From NCBI GenBank assembly GCA_003508835.1, contig PUFA01000012.1, positions 19,076,001 to 19,140,000 of the forward strand: DNA of 64,000 bases. The letters are read 5' to 3'. Of this stretch, positions 32,271 to 45,887 are shown in pieces (within the stretch, counting starts at the first letter, position 1; each line of letters opens with the position of its first letter). Source of the DNA: Eonycteris spelaea. Lineage: Eukaryota > Chordata > Mammalia > Chiroptera > Pteropodidae. The translations under genes were made by a program, and so were the position numbers. The notes under the pieces are model-generated. The model did no database searches and was not told where the DNA came from. It saw only the letters and a program-made list of their open reading frames with translations.

Positions 32271-32474
32271 CACTTACTAAAACTTTCAGAAAACAAAACT
32301 GCTATCCAGTGGTCTTGAAAGTCAATTAAGAGAAGAAAGCTGAGATAGGATTTCGTTGTGACCGTGGCACAACTTGGTTTCTCTAGGTGAGGAGAGGCTG
32401 GGGCAAGGTTTTATTCTATTCTGACATGAGCCTCTGCATGATGAGTTTTAGACATAATTTCTATTCTTCTGTCA

Positions 32475-32708
<234 letters not shown>

Positions 32709-33512
32709 TTAGAGTGAATGCATCCCATAGAAATTGTGATCGGGTGTGAGAGAGACATGGCCTGAGATGGAAAAAAGCAGCCTGTTACCTCCCCTGACAA
32801 TAAGAAAAGTTAGAGGAGAAATTAGTTAGCTTTAAAAACTATTTATGAATTTGATTGAGGCCATTTCTGTTGCCTTTAACCCTTCTGTAACCCAATACCC
32901 TCTCTTCTCCTTGTCCAAAACGGAACTTGAGATTGACATGTAGGTGATCCACATCACCAGGCAGCAAGGGTAGAATATAACAATTCATGAAGAAAAGGCT
33001 TCTTTGTGCTTTGAGCAGAGTAATTCCATCTCAGCCATGGGAAAGATCCTTTAAAACCAAATTTTGTGTTAAAGATGCAGTTTATCTAAGGAAACCATTG
33101 CCATATTTTCAAGAGTGGTCAGTCGCGGAAAGATGTGTTGAAGCAGTTATAATAAATTTTCTGCAAGATGCAACTCTGTGTAAGGTATTCAGCTTTTGGT
33201 TCCCATTCCTGTAAGGACTACTGGCAATAACAGAGAAGAGAAGATGCCTGAATGTTATGTCATTGTGAGTGGGAAGTGGAGAAGAGAAACCTCTGTCTTG
33301 CCACCAAGTAGTCATTACCCTTGAACTTCTTAAATATTTTCTGACCCCCAATAGCACCATCATCTAAATAAAAGTTGACTCACCCAATACTTAACAACAA
33401 CACAACAACAATACATTTAAGCCTCAAGGGTGCTAAAATGAGAAGGAACATTTCTTCTGATTTCCAACATCATTGTCATTTAAATAAATGTTAACCTAGC
33501 AAACACCTCTCT

Positions 33513-33538
33513 AAAAACAAAACAAAACAAAACAAAAC
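33513..33538. repeat. (AAAAC)n repeat
   Basis: Five units of AAAAC. Confidence 0.9.
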
Positions 33539-34224
33539 TTGAGCTTGGGAGTGTGAAGGGGGAGGGAAGGATTAAAATGAAAGGAGTTGTAGGGAAAGAA
33601 AAGAAATGTTCATGTTGCACCTTTTCCTTCTCTTTGGAGTTTTGCATAATCCACTCACTGGCTTACCAATGACAGAAAGGCTCTGTTTTCTCTTATGATA
33701 CAGTAGGTATGAAATGCTGTTTGTGTATTTGGCAAAATCCATCATAGCAAATAACTAGAATGTCCAGTTGGATTTATTAAGGTGAGAAGTTACTTCTGGA
33801 AGAGAAAAGGTGGCATGTACTCTGTTCAGCCTAGATTAAAGTAGATAGGGAAAAAATGTTACCATGTCTTATATGGTAACCATGCAGTAGAATCAAAGTA
33901 ACTAGAAGAGAAAAAGCAATAGCCTAATAGTAATTACTTAAAATTTCTTTTTTTCTTTCCTAAAGTTATTTTTTCATCACTGATTTCCCTCCACCCCGTT
34001 TTTTCTACAACCCTCTGTAGGACATATTGAGCATAAATTTAAGCAGGATTCAAATTCTATTTTCAGAATACCCAGATGTTTTCGACAAGGGAGTACCAAT
34101 TTTATGCTGTACTAACAGTGTTTCAAAAGGAAAGGTCAGGTGAAGAAAAATGGCACTGTCTTTCCTAACTCTTAGATGCCTTTACTATAGCTAACAAAGG
34201 GAAGAAAATAGGAGTAACTTCTGT

Positions 34225-34400
34225 TGAAACCCTACTCTGTGTCAAACATTGCATTAACTGCTTTACAGGCATTAGGGCATTTATTTTCATAAACACTGTG
34301 GGAGATGGATATTTTTATGTCTTTTAATTGTTAAAGATCCTGATGCTCAAAAGCGATGAGGATTACACAGGTAATAGGGGAATGAAGCTGGTTTAAAACC
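34225..34400 (-). mobile_element. MIR SINE, diverged
   Basis: accctactctgtgtcaaaca and gatgaggattacacaggtaa are consistent with a reverse-strand MIR. Confidence 0.5.
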
Positions 34401-34646
34401 AAGTCTAAGTGGCTCCAAAGGCTCCACTCCTCCTTTATGCCATTATGCACCCACGAAGACATGGATTGGTCTGTCACCACCATATGAAGATGCCTCATGG
34501 GTATGTTTATTCCTATAAAGCATGGAGGGGATTTGGCCTGAAGAAAGGGAGAATAGCTAGGAGGCAACTATAGTAATTTAGGAGAGAAGAATGGCCTTGA
34601 ATGAACATTTCTTTGTGACCAAAACAATTGTAAGAGGTAGGAAAAG

Positions 34647-34651
<5 letters not shown>

Positions 34652-34712
<61 letters not shown>
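34652..34712. repeat. (AG)n microsatellite
   Basis: Pure AG run of about 30 units. Confidence 0.95.
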
Positions 34713-34715
<3 letters not shown>

Positions 34716-36646
34716 CACGACAGTGTTTGAATGTTACTGAGAACGATTGGAAGTGACTTAAAAGGACCAACCTGAAGGTCAGTGTTAGAAGGTTGTTAGT
34801 ATTAGGCTGCCTGTTCTTGGTGGTGCTGTATAGACACACAACATGCTTGGTGGGGATTTAACTCTTTCTGCAGGCAGGCCTCTGGGGTTTCCACTTTTCC
34901 CATGGGGATGGCCCCATGTCTGTGACAAACACAGAGACGCAGGAGGTTCTGATACAGCTTTGGGGAAGGGTATAAACTTAAAAATTAACTGATGGATAAG
35001 GAAATAAGCCAATGATCCTTACCACCTACCCTTTCTGTAGTTTCTAGTGCTCATAACAAAAATATTTTTGCATTTGACTATAGAGTAATAGAAAAGTTAA
35101 GTACATTGCAGCTAAAATATATATATAATTTTTTCTTGGCCAGTGATGGTTTCTAAAATCTCCTCAATGGAGCTGGAGATAAAATATCTATCTTCAGGAA
35201 GTAGCCTTTTACCAAGAATCCCTGTGCTCTTTAAAGTTAGTATTAGCGGAAAGAGAAGAGAGAGAAAGGTTAGGCTTATTTTAAAAAGCAGCAGGAAGAC
35301 AGTAAAAATGGGATTAAGTTGAAAAATAAAAGCAAGGAAATGACTGAAAAATACGTTTGTGGAGGTGGCTACTGAGGCTCGGTGTCCTGAACGGCGTGAG
35401 CTTGCAGAGCCGCCACGTTCTTATTTCCCTATATGAAACATTTCTTTATGAAAGCCTGTGTTCTGGCATGTGCTCCAATCTTCCCAGTGGGCAGCTACAG
35501 AACAGGCGCTTGCAGGTGGCTGTTCTCTTCTGCCCAGGACGCCTGTCTCATCATTACGCAGAGCTGCGGAGCAGCTTTGCAAAAACTAGTAGAGTAAGAA
35601 TACAAAATGCTCCCCCTATGCTACCAAGGCCTGCAGTGCACGGAATTGCTTTCCAGAAAAGGCTGGAAGTGAATGATGAGCATGTATCTTGGGACATTTT
35701 TATTTTTTAGTTGCGTACACGAAACAAGACCACTCCTAGGTTCCCTTCCCACCTATGACAAAAGGGCCATTTGGGACCCTCCAGGATGATTTCTAAGAGA
35801 AGTCGCTGTGAACCAGACTCCATGGCTGCCTAATCTCTCTTCAGTCAACCCACAGTCAACCTTTGCAATATCACCGGCCGGGGTAGCTTTTTATTACTTT
35901 TTTTTTTGTACACAATTTGAACCTATACAATGAGTCTTGTAGGTGGAGATACTGTTTAGTTTGGACCATTTATTAAATGATGGGTTAAATTCTTGTGCTT
36001 TTCTATGTCCTCAAAACTCCATAGGGGGCAAAATAATAGAAACCTAGACAAGATGGAAAAGACCCCTGAGGTCACCTGGCTCATTTCCTGAGAATTGCAA
36101 AGCGTTCCAACCTTTTAAACCCAGGGCTCCTTCTTATTTCTCAGAGGTCTACACCAGAGCCTGTCAGTGTTTAATCTGGGATATAAAATAAAGATTTAAA
36201 ACTTAAACTGGGACATAGTACGGACATAAGATGCCTTAAATGTGTCAAGGTTAGAAAAGATTTCCTGAGAGAACTTTTAATAGGGGACCTTTTTTTTTTT
36301 TTTTTGGCTTAATGATTAACTGGGAGAAGGCATATTTAACTTATAACATCATATTATATTATTAAATTTGACTATAAAATCAAAGATAAAGGAAAGCAAT
36401 ACCGTCTTTAATTTTTAAAAATTATAAATAATAAAAATGGCCATCTGAGAATAATAGATGGTTCACTCACGTGAACCACTCAAGAGTCTGATACTAGGTC
36501 TATTTCCTCTCAATGGGAAATGCATACGCTGGATTCTGCACACAATTTTGGGACGTCAAGGCCCTTGAGGATAATCCTTGTCCCTCAAGGATTCTACTAG
36601 CCTAGTAACTCATATTTTATTTTTCTTTTCCTTTTTAATTATTATA

Positions 36647-36690
36647 TTCTATCTATCTATCCATCTATCTGTGTATACATACATACAAAT
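36647..36690. repeat. (TCTA)n-like repeat
   Basis: Imperfect TCTA units followed by ATAC units. Confidence 0.8.
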
Positions 36691-36877
36691 GTTTTAAACA
36701 TTTTAAGTAATTGTAATCATATGGTAGTTCTGATATATATATATTTTCACTTAACACTATGTCCCCATGTTATTTCCAGTCATAATTATCATTTAAATTG
36801 ATTTATCATAGTCCACTTAAATGAGGCACTATGATTTACATAGCCATTATCTGATTGTTGGACACTTAGGTTGCTTA

Positions 36878-36949
36878 ACTCTCTGACTTCTCTTTAGCAT
36901 ATGGAATTATCACCCTTGATCCTCTAACCTTTTCCTCCTCATTATTTGA
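36878..36949 (+). repeat. 72-bp direct repeat, copy A
   Basis: It matches 37729-37800 over 72 bases with three mismatches by eye. It lies inside an unrelated old repeat, between ggacacttaggttgctt and a later cagtgaacatttttgtacat, so it looks like the inserted copy. It is followed by a 10-bp tandem (attatttgac twice, 36941-36960). Confidence 0.8.
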
Positions 36950-37479
36950 CATTATTTGACTTGTCTCTGGGAAAATACATTTTACAGTGAACATTTTTGT
37001 ACATCTGGAAAAGCAATAACTTTCAAAGGAAACATTTAGTTCTTCAACCATTTTCTTTCCAGATACCTTATGGTGTCTGTCTCTTATAAGCTATCTTAGT
37101 TTTGTATTTTGTGTGTGAAATTCTAGCATCTCGTTTTATTTTTAGCTGCATTCCCTGTGTCAAACATATTGAATTCAATCTTTCTGCTTGTGGTCTGGGA
37201 TATACCTTCACCTGTACCCACCTCTTCCAACATTGCGAGATGACAATTGCCTAGAGTTCTTATGACTTGAGCATTCACTAGGAACAAGGATTATCCTTAG
37301 AAGTGCCCTTAAATTCCCAAAAGAGTGTGCAAAATTGGGCATGGGCATTTTCCAGCTAGAGGATATAGATCTTGTATCAGATTCCTAAGTGATCCAGATG
37401 ACCAAAAAAAGAAAAGAATCATTACTGAGGATCTTTTTAGCATCATATATCTCTTTTCTGCCATTGGGCCTTCCCTTCT

Positions 37480-38470
37480 GCTTCTGGTCAGATGCTAGCC
37501 TAAAGCCTCCACTCTTTTAATCCTCCAGTTGCCATCCTCCTTTCTCCCTCTTGCCTTCCTGTCACTGTCAACCTTGTTGAATGAGTAGTTATACCCGCTG
37601 TTCATTTCCTTACCTTCCATTTACACACTAACTCCTGGGTCTTCCCCATCTCATTCTGCTGAAATTACTCTTTTGAAGACAGTATGTGCCTACTCATCAC
37701 ATAACCCAGTCATTGGTTTTTATTCTTCACTCTCTGACTTCTCTTTAGCATATGGGATTATCACCCTTGATCCTGTAACATTTTCCTCCTCATTATTTGA
37801 GCTACTGTCTCCTCCTGGACTTTTTCTTCTGGCATCTCTCCTCTTTGCTTGCCCCTCTTTCCCTTGCTGCCAAATATAGGATTTCTATAATTTTCTGTCA
37901 GCAGGCCCCTATTCTTTTTGTAATCTTCTCTTTGGCCATCTTGTCCGTAAGTGCAGCTTCCACCTCTCTCCCAAGACCTAAATCCATATTTATAAGTGCC
38001 ACCCGCTGAGATATCTGAAAGTACCTCCAACATGTTCACAAACAAATTCATCATCTTGTCTAGCATGAATAGGACTGCTATGATGTGTCAGTCAGGCACA
38101 AAAGATTTGAGTTCTCCTATATTCATTCTCCCTTGATTTCAATCTCCTCTTTGTATCTTAGGCCAAGGCTCATTGAGTCTCTTTTCACAATGCCTTTTGT
38201 ACTATTGCCCCTCTAATATAGCCTCTTATTACCTGTCCCCAGGACTATTGCAGTGGGTTTTAATTTCTTCTTGCTTCTTTCAAAGTCACTTCACCACCAT
38301 CAGTGCCTTTCACCAAACACTCCCAGACTTATTTCCCTACAGCATGTGCTTGATTGCTTCAATATCCTGCTCAAGATTCTCCTGAACGTTTCTTTATCTA
38401 CCAAACTATCTCAAAATTAAAAGCCCTTCAAATTCTTACTCCAAACCACTTCTTTAACACTCCCTCCCAT
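37480..38470 (+). mobile_element. L2 LINE, ORF2 C-terminal region
   Basis: It follows the order of L2 ORF2: ctctctgacttctctttagc, then ctcctggactttttcttctg, then the aggactattgcagtgggttt region. It is heavily diverged with no open frame of note. It contains the likely source of the 72-bp copy at 36878. Confidence 0.6.
37729..37800 (+). repeat. 72-bp direct repeat, copy B (likely source)
   Basis: It is continuous with flanking L2-type sequence on both sides, which makes it the likely source of copy A at 36878-36949. Confidence 0.8.
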
Positions 38471-41400
38471 ACAGCCTACTTATTCATATTAAGTTAGGTT
38501 TCAGTATTTATCATTAGAATCTATGGATACATAAACATTTAAGTTACAGGGGTAATTTTTAAAGAAAAATCTTGCATCACATTTATTCATCCAATTTCTT
38601 CTTTTCCCTAAACCTTATCACTTCTTGAAGATTTAGGGTCCAATCTATTAAAATTCAACAAAAGTATTGGGAGCACCTAATATACATCAGCCAGGTAACT
38701 GAAGGGAAAGGCAAAGTTTGAAACAGAAGCACCAGGTGTCTGTGGAAGGTGCAAAAGCTTTCTCCTTACCCCTATTTGTAATGTGTACTGGTGAGAGTCT
38801 TGACAGGAAACAAATAGCCCACTTAGAAGGGATAATCAAGGAGCATTTACTAAAAGGACAATTCAAATAGGTTAAGGGAGACTGACTAGAAAGGGTAAGG
38901 AGAGGAAGTTACTAAAACTTAGTAAGGATAGTACCTGCAGGACAGGGCACCTGGTGGGAACTACAGTCTTCTATAGAGGGACACGGTCACTGCCAAATCA
39001 CAGCCTGGTAGGCAGAGAGCTGGGATGCCCCAGCTTCTCTCCCTCTCATTCTTTGATCTCTGGCTGGTGACTTCCACTGGTCAAAGCTAACTAAAATCTG
39101 TGAGCAGGAAAGCCTGGCTAGTGCATCCAAAACAGGAGGCCGCCTGGGGCACAGAGGAGTGGTGGAGAAACGTGAAGAGTGGAGGAAACTTCCAGAACTT
39201 TATTTCACTGCCGGCTCCTGAAGGTCTATCTCCAGAGAGACATAAAGTTCATCTTGGCTAAAGCCCTGGGCTTTATTAATTTCTGTGCCAATGAGAGGTT
39301 TTGACTTTGGAGGGCTCAGAAGTGGAATTAGTGTGCAAAACATTTTTTTTAACCTCTCTCCCTGTGCTCTGCTTATCTCCACACTAGGAAGCCCTCTTCT
39401 TCTCATTTCTCATCCCTCTGCCACTTTCCTTTCACGATGCCAGATGGTTTCAACAAAATTATTGGGCAGACAATAAACACTTATAGGCCTAATTAAATAA
39501 GATGTGCTAATTTTTATTAAGAGTTTACATTATAGCTTATATTATACATTAGATTATACTGTTTGAGTAATAAGAAAATAATAATGAGGAAGCTGATTTA
39601 ATTTTGGAGGAAAGTGACATTGTAGTGACTGGTATGTTTTCTTTAGAAGAAAACTCAAAAAAAAAAAAAAAACAAACCAAAAAAAGAATCATGACTAGGG
39701 CTCTAGCAACCCTCTTTCAGTCCCCAGCATGAAGGTCTATAGGAGGAAGAGCTTTGTGGCAGACACTGGTGGTGGCCTGTCTCCTTCTCAGCATTTATTT
39801 GTACATTCTCCTCCTCTTCTCATTTCTTGCTCCAGGCTCACTCCAGACCCCCCACAGGTCCATTGGTTGACACTGGAGAGGCTGAGATGCTGGGACTGAG
39901 GTGGTAGTGGTGAGAATCATTAAGGTGGTAACTTCTAGTTGGAGAGGATCAGCAAAAGTGAGAAAGAAGGGGAAGTTAAAGCTGAGAGGGCACTTTGTCT
40001 GTGTAAGGGAGGTCATACCGATCTCTGTAAGTCAGGATATAGACCCGGAATCCTATGGGGTTAAACTTCTGGTTTTCATGGGGGTTGATTCTTTGCAGCA
40101 CAAGTACAAGGGCAAAGCAAGGGCCTGAAGGCTGAATAAAGAGTTATTCAAGAGCATGGGATCTATAGAACCTAAAACAATCCAAATCAATAGAGCTTTC
40201 CCTTGAAAACCTATAAATAGTTTCATGAAATCACTCCTTTGCCTAAGATCTTGGGACACTATTTCCGTAGCTCTCCTTTATGACATTGCAGACTTCTCTA
40301 CTTCCCTTTGAATATACCCAGAGTGACAATGAACCCTAAATCCAAACAGCTAGAGTTAGGTGCATGTGCCACAATGAACAACATTTGCTACCTTATGTAT
40401 GTGCTAGTACGTATGTAGGAGGGCTGGGTGGGTATGCTTTAAAGAACTTTAGACTTTAAAGAATGACCAAATTCTATAATTAACTCCTGTAACTATTCAG
40501 GAGTAAGTGAACAATGCCCAGAGTTTAGGCATGACATAGGTAGAACACTCTGAGACTGAAGCAGAGGACAGCTTCTAACTAGAGAGAAGCTTGCCTATCA
40601 AATGACCCCTTTTCCACCCACTTGGGACTCCCCATTTTTGTCCTTTGAGTACTATGAGTTCTGGTCCAAGAAATACATTAGTACTGTATACTCTTTTGGG
40701 CTCAAACATGGGCACAAAAATTACACCATTTTCCTTGCCTTCCTCATATGCCTGAGCCAGTCTAGGAAGCTAAACAGGGCTAAGTTTCATGAGTAAACTC
40801 CTGTGAGATGAAGAACAAATGCTGCACAAGTTGTGTTTCTCTTGTTTACATCCACGTTGCTGTCTCATAGGTGTCAGTAAATCTATCTCTTTTTACCTGG
40901 GGATTTTCTTCTGTAGGTCATGTCTGCCCAAACCTAGGAAGATTTTGAATATTAAGCCGCTAAAAACAAGTTGTTCAGAGTAGATGGACTCACAAACTTG
41001 GCCTACCTGGGCACCTCAAAAAGACCCAGCCCACCTACCCAAATGCACATTAGGACTGTGTAAACCCCATGGGCTCACAGGTTACATGTAGAAGATGATT
41101 CTCAATCCACCCACGAGTCTTGACACATACTCTATTTCTCAACTTTAAAAGACCATTTCTCCAATCTTTTGGAATTCACCTTTCATTTCCTGATGATCCA
41201 TTTGGATGGCTTACTCTTGGCACTGACTATTGGGCATGACATTGGCACTTGTGTTCTGACCACATGAGTACAACAAGGGCTTCTTCCTTGGTTCAGTGGG
41301 ACTTACTAGTACAGTTCACTTCCCTCCCATCCTTCCTACCAGGTGATAAAATCTGGCACTCTGCCCACTGCCTCATGCCTCATGTAGTTACTGAAAGAAT

Positions 41401-41567
41401 GTGAAGCATTGAAATGGCATAAATTTCCTGATATGATGCTGAAAACAATATTCACTGGAAAAGCAGAAGCATGAACTCATTTTAAAAACATATTACCATA
41501 TTTCAGCAATGAGACCTGAATAAATCCAGGTTTTAATAGACTTTTGTTTCCTTGTGTCCCAAACTCA

Positions 41568-41774
<207 letters not shown>

Positions 41775-41785
41775 CTAGAGGAAAA

Positions 41786-41788
41786 AGA

Positions 41789-41834
<46 letters not shown>
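41786..41834. repeat. (AG)n microsatellite upstream of an exon
   Basis: An AG run with one AT interruption. It lies 105-153 bases upstream (sense strand) of the 60-base exon at 41622-41681, where it forms a (CU)n tract in the transcript. Confidence 0.95.
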
Positions 41835-41838
<4 letters not shown>

Positions 41839-42184
41839 TGGAGAAAAGCTGGAACAATTGATTTCATTCCATTAAAGAAGACAAAAAAAGCAACGATCCT
41901 TTCAGATAGGCTTGTGAGGGCTGCAAATATCCATCTCTTGCTCCCCTCTCTTTTGGTGTATGTGTGATTTTAATCAGCCTCTGTGCTGGGGTGGGACTAA
42001 TACTGTATATTCAAGGGTTACCATCATTTTGAATTCATTAAGTCTCATACTTTGCTTCAGTCCTATTCCCTGTGTCTAAATCCTAGTCCTGGCAATATTT
42101 TTAATTCTACAAGTAATCTAGATTGGCAGTGTCAAGATCACAATTACCTGGGAAGACCTTTGCTGATAGTTCCCATGCCATGAA

Positions 42185-42390
42185 AAACAATAATAATATC
42201 TATCGAGCACTTACTAATTGCCAGGCACTTAACATCTATTATCTCATTTAATTCTTAGAGTAACCCTATGAAGGTGGTACTATTATTATTATTGTGTCTA
42301 TTTTATAGATAAGGAAGCAGGCAAAGATCACCTTCATAGTAGATGGTGAAGGTGGGACTCAAATGATGGCAGTTGGGACTGCATACTCCA
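42185..42390 (-). mobile_element. MIR SINE
   Basis: actaattgccaggcacttaa, catttaattcttagagtaac and ttttatagataaggaagcag are in reverse MIR order. Confidence 0.75.
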
Positions 42391-42529
42391 CCCTTTTAAT
42401 CTGTACGCTGGAAGTCAGCACAGTCCCTGCTTTCTGCTCAACCACCACCATCTGTGTTCTGATGTGCCTTACTGACTTCTGATTTTAATTTCTGCTTCTT
42501 TATGATTCTGCTGCTTGAGTCTTGCTGAT

Positions 42530-42655
42530 AGTAATCCATTCATTTATTCAACAAGTGTGTACTGAGCCCCTACCATACACTAGATGTTAGAGATACAGTG
42601 ATATGAAAGACAGACCTGGTACCTGTGGTCATGGAGCTTACAGTTTAGATCTTTT
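42530..42655. repeat. L2-like or related old repeat tail
   Basis: tccattcatttattcaacaa followed by a gagcccctaccatacactag segment and catggagcttacagtttag is a common ancient mammalian repeat motif. Family and orientation are uncertain. Similar sequence occurs at 6690-6800 and 62055-62190. Confidence 0.45.
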
Positions 42656-43117
42656 TATCTGGATATCTCACTTTTTACTCCATCTGATGCTCAGGGCAGG
42701 TTCTCAGATACTGACCCACAAAATCCCCTGTTGGTGTCTCTAGGTTCCACCTCCAGGTGGCATGGCATACATCTATTGGCAGACTTTTCTCAGGGATGAT
42801 GTTCACTTGGCCTTCTGAATAGTGCCAGCTCCTGGTTTCTTTATGGCGGTGCCTTGTCTGATAGTTGAGACCTTCCCCCTTCCCCGCCCCCCCTCTGTAC
42901 ATTAAGGAAGTGAGTTCAATAACAATGGCCTCTGAGTGCTGAACTGTAAGATCAACTCAAGTAGGATCAAAACAGTTATATGCACATGTCTTACATCGCC
43001 TTAAGAAGACAGACATTTGAACTGATTCATCTAGACTTCTTTTCTGCTTCTTTGAGCACAGGTAGGTCATATGACTGTTTTGAATATCCCCAGGATTTGA
43101 TGTGTATAAGTAGGTAA

Positions 43118-43604
43118 GATGACCAGAAACAACCGCCTTTGAAAGAAGAGTTTATTACTCACACCTCCCCAAAGGATAAAGGCATGTCACACTTCTTGGG
43201 GACGTAGGGACAGAGGGGCAAGCACAAGGGTCAGTGAAGAGGCAGAAGGAGCAACAAGAAAAAAAAGTGTGGGCCAAACATTTTTATTGTGATTTTTGTG
43301 GGAAGGAATGAGTGAGGTAGGGAAGGCAGCTAAGGAAGTTTAAACTGGATAGTTTGAGCAATTTTGGCAGGCTCTGATTATAGGGATGGTCTCTAATTGT
43401 CTGAAACCTGGCCCTGGGGTGATATAGGGCAGGAGAATAATTGCCTTGGTATGTGAGAGTAAAGGAGGTGGTTGGGGTATAGACTCTGGATTGGCTGATC
43501 CGCATATCAAAGGTAGGCTGAGACCCAATTTGACTGCTATCTCTAGGAATTAGCTAAGCCTGGAAGGGACAGTCCCTTCCCAGGTCTTCAAGGCCCCAAG
43601 ATGT
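43118..43604 (-). mobile_element. Probable solitary endogenous-retrovirus LTR
   Basis: On the minus strand it begins TGACATCTTGGGGCC and includes an AATAAA followed by CTCTTCTTTC near its 3' part, as in LTR R regions. No internal retroviral genes are adjacent. The class is uncertain; class I is my guess. Confidence 0.45.
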
Positions 43605-43849
43605 CAAAGTATCATAAAATATAAACAATAAAAGACATTATTAAAACAATGACTCCAGATGGCCAATAATAATACATTACCCCTGGTCCCAGCTATTGGT
43701 TCAAGGGTGGGCATGTGACCCACACTAGACCAATTGGGTTTTTCCTTTACTCTCCTGTTATGTAAGGTTGTGCTCCTGCAGCTCCTGACAGCCAATTTGG
43801 GCTAAGGAAACAGATATATGTAGAAACAAACTGGATGACACTTTAAGTT

Positions 43850-43960
43850 CTATATAGTGGAATCAGAAAGACATAGATTAAAATCTCAGCTCTTAAACTT
43901 ACCACTTGTGAATGATCTCATTTGAAAATGGAAATCTCAGTGTTGCGATAAGAGTTAGTA
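43850..43960 (+). mobile_element. MIR SINE, diverged
   Basis: gaatcagaaagacatagatt, atctcagctcttaaacttac and the following tgatctcatttgaaaatgg keep MIR order. Confidence 0.4.
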
Positions 43961-44482
43961 CTCAGCCAATGGCAGAATTATTCTCAGATGAGACTTAAGG
44001 GGTTTAATTAATAGCACATGGAATTTTCTGCAAGTTAGAGTCCTACTGGGAGGAATTTCTAGGCCCTTCAATCTTTCCCCATTGTCCTGTTTTCATGGTA
44101 CCCTTTTAGCATGGATGAGATGCCACATATAAAGCACTGAATATTGTGATAGGCACATAGTAGATCTTTAGAAATGTTGGTTGCTTGCTTTTGGGGAGCT
44201 CCCTCTGGTGCTGCCCTGGGCAAAGAGGAGTCTGACTTGCAACTGGAACTCTTCTATCTTTAGGGATAGGGCTATCCTTGTGGAGGGGATTGGGCATTGG
44301 GCTACCATAGCTCCAAGATCACCCATGTTTACATTTCTCACTGTATATTCATCAATACATTGATTTTCTGAGTTTTTTTTTTAAAAGATCACATCTCCTT
44401 GACACTCTCTCCCTCTGACCACACAACCTGAACTTGTCCTCTCAGATAGCCCTAGCATCATGCTCCTGGAAGACAGGAGCTA

Positions 44483-44626
<144 letters not shown>

Positions 44627-44719
44627 TCATTCAATGAGGTCATGCCCCTAGGCACTTGCTGCAGATAGATGTCCCTGAGGGCTGACAAATGATCTCTAGG
44701 TGACCACCCTTGCATCTAG

Positions 44720-44945
44720 AGGGACAGCAAGACAGAGTGGTTGAGAATAATACTGTGATATCAGACTGTCTGGTTTGAATCCCAGCTGCTGAGGCACACT
44801 GCACGATGTGTAGCAGTGAGGAGCTATTCCAACTGAACTCAGTAAGTTGCCAACCCAGAGAATCATGAGTAAATAATGGTTGTTGCTTTTAGCCAGAAAG
44901 TTGTGGGATAACTTGTTACTTAGCAACGAATAACTGATATAGTAG
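44720..44945 (+). mobile_element. MIR head followed by a MaLR-type LTR 3' end
   Basis: gtctggtttgaatcccagct at the left is MIR-like. The right part, gttgtgggataacttgttac then gcaacgaataactgatatag, is the conserved end of MaLR LTRs. Confidence 0.5.
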
Positions 44946-45887
44946 TTTCTCATTACTGAGGAAGTTCCAGTAGGGACTGAACAACCACATTGGAAGAGAG
45001 GAACCCCGTAATAGCTAAGGGGCTCTAAGATTCCTTCCATTAAAAAAAAATGGAAAGAAGGAAGGAAAGCAGGAATAAAGGAGGGAAAAAAAAGTCAAAC
45101 TAAATCTGAAATCAAGAGATCTCCAGTCCTATTTTTTAAAAAGCCTAACCTTTCCACATGCATGACAGTCGTCTTTCTTTCTCTCTCTTAGGGTTTCTCC
45201 TAATTCACTTTCCATGTGGGTAGAGCTTAATATGGAGAATTCCAGGCTGTCTCAAAGTAGATTCAGTATTTTCAGACAAAGCGTCCCAAGTCCCTCCCAA
45301 ACCCGTTAAAATGGAAATTGCCTTTCTCCTAAAGCTTCCTCTAATGTTACAGGATAAGCAAGTAGCTTAGGGGTTTATATAACAATTGGAAAGAAAGCAT
45401 CCTAAAATTGGACCTACTAATTCTTTTGTAATTTTCAACAAATTTTAACCTTAATTTTTCAATCAAATAAGATGTATCAGATCAAACTTTAAACGAGTTA
45501 GATTCTGCGTTCCATTAAGAATTATAACACTCACCCATTACAAGTCTACTCATTTCTATCTCAGGCTAAGACAGACCAGTTGTGGAGGATGGTTTGGCTC
45601 AGCCAGACAAGGGCACCAGGGAAGCAGAATCAAAACCTGCAGGTAATTTGGAGTGCTGAGGAGCCAGGTCTCAATATTCTGTATCTGTCTTGGCATGAAG
45701 TTGTCACAAATATATGGGCTATGGCCTTGAAGGGTCTGTTTTAGTTGTTCAGGCAAGTTTCCCTTTTGGCCACATCAAATTAAGCATGTTTATAAAGGCC
45801 ACCCAGGAATTAATCAAAGTTAATCAAGAATTTATCCTGTTCCAAACCAGGATAATTCTCACAAGAAGGAGCTTAAAAGACAATACT

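Noticed and set aside
35357..35710. A 117-residue open frame on the plus strand in a copine intron
   Set aside because: No family resemblance, no splice or promoter context that I can support, and opposite strand to the host gene. Chance is the simplest explanation.
39657..39687. An A-rich run that could be a retroposon tail
   Set aside because: No recognisable element body lies upstream and there is no flanking duplication.
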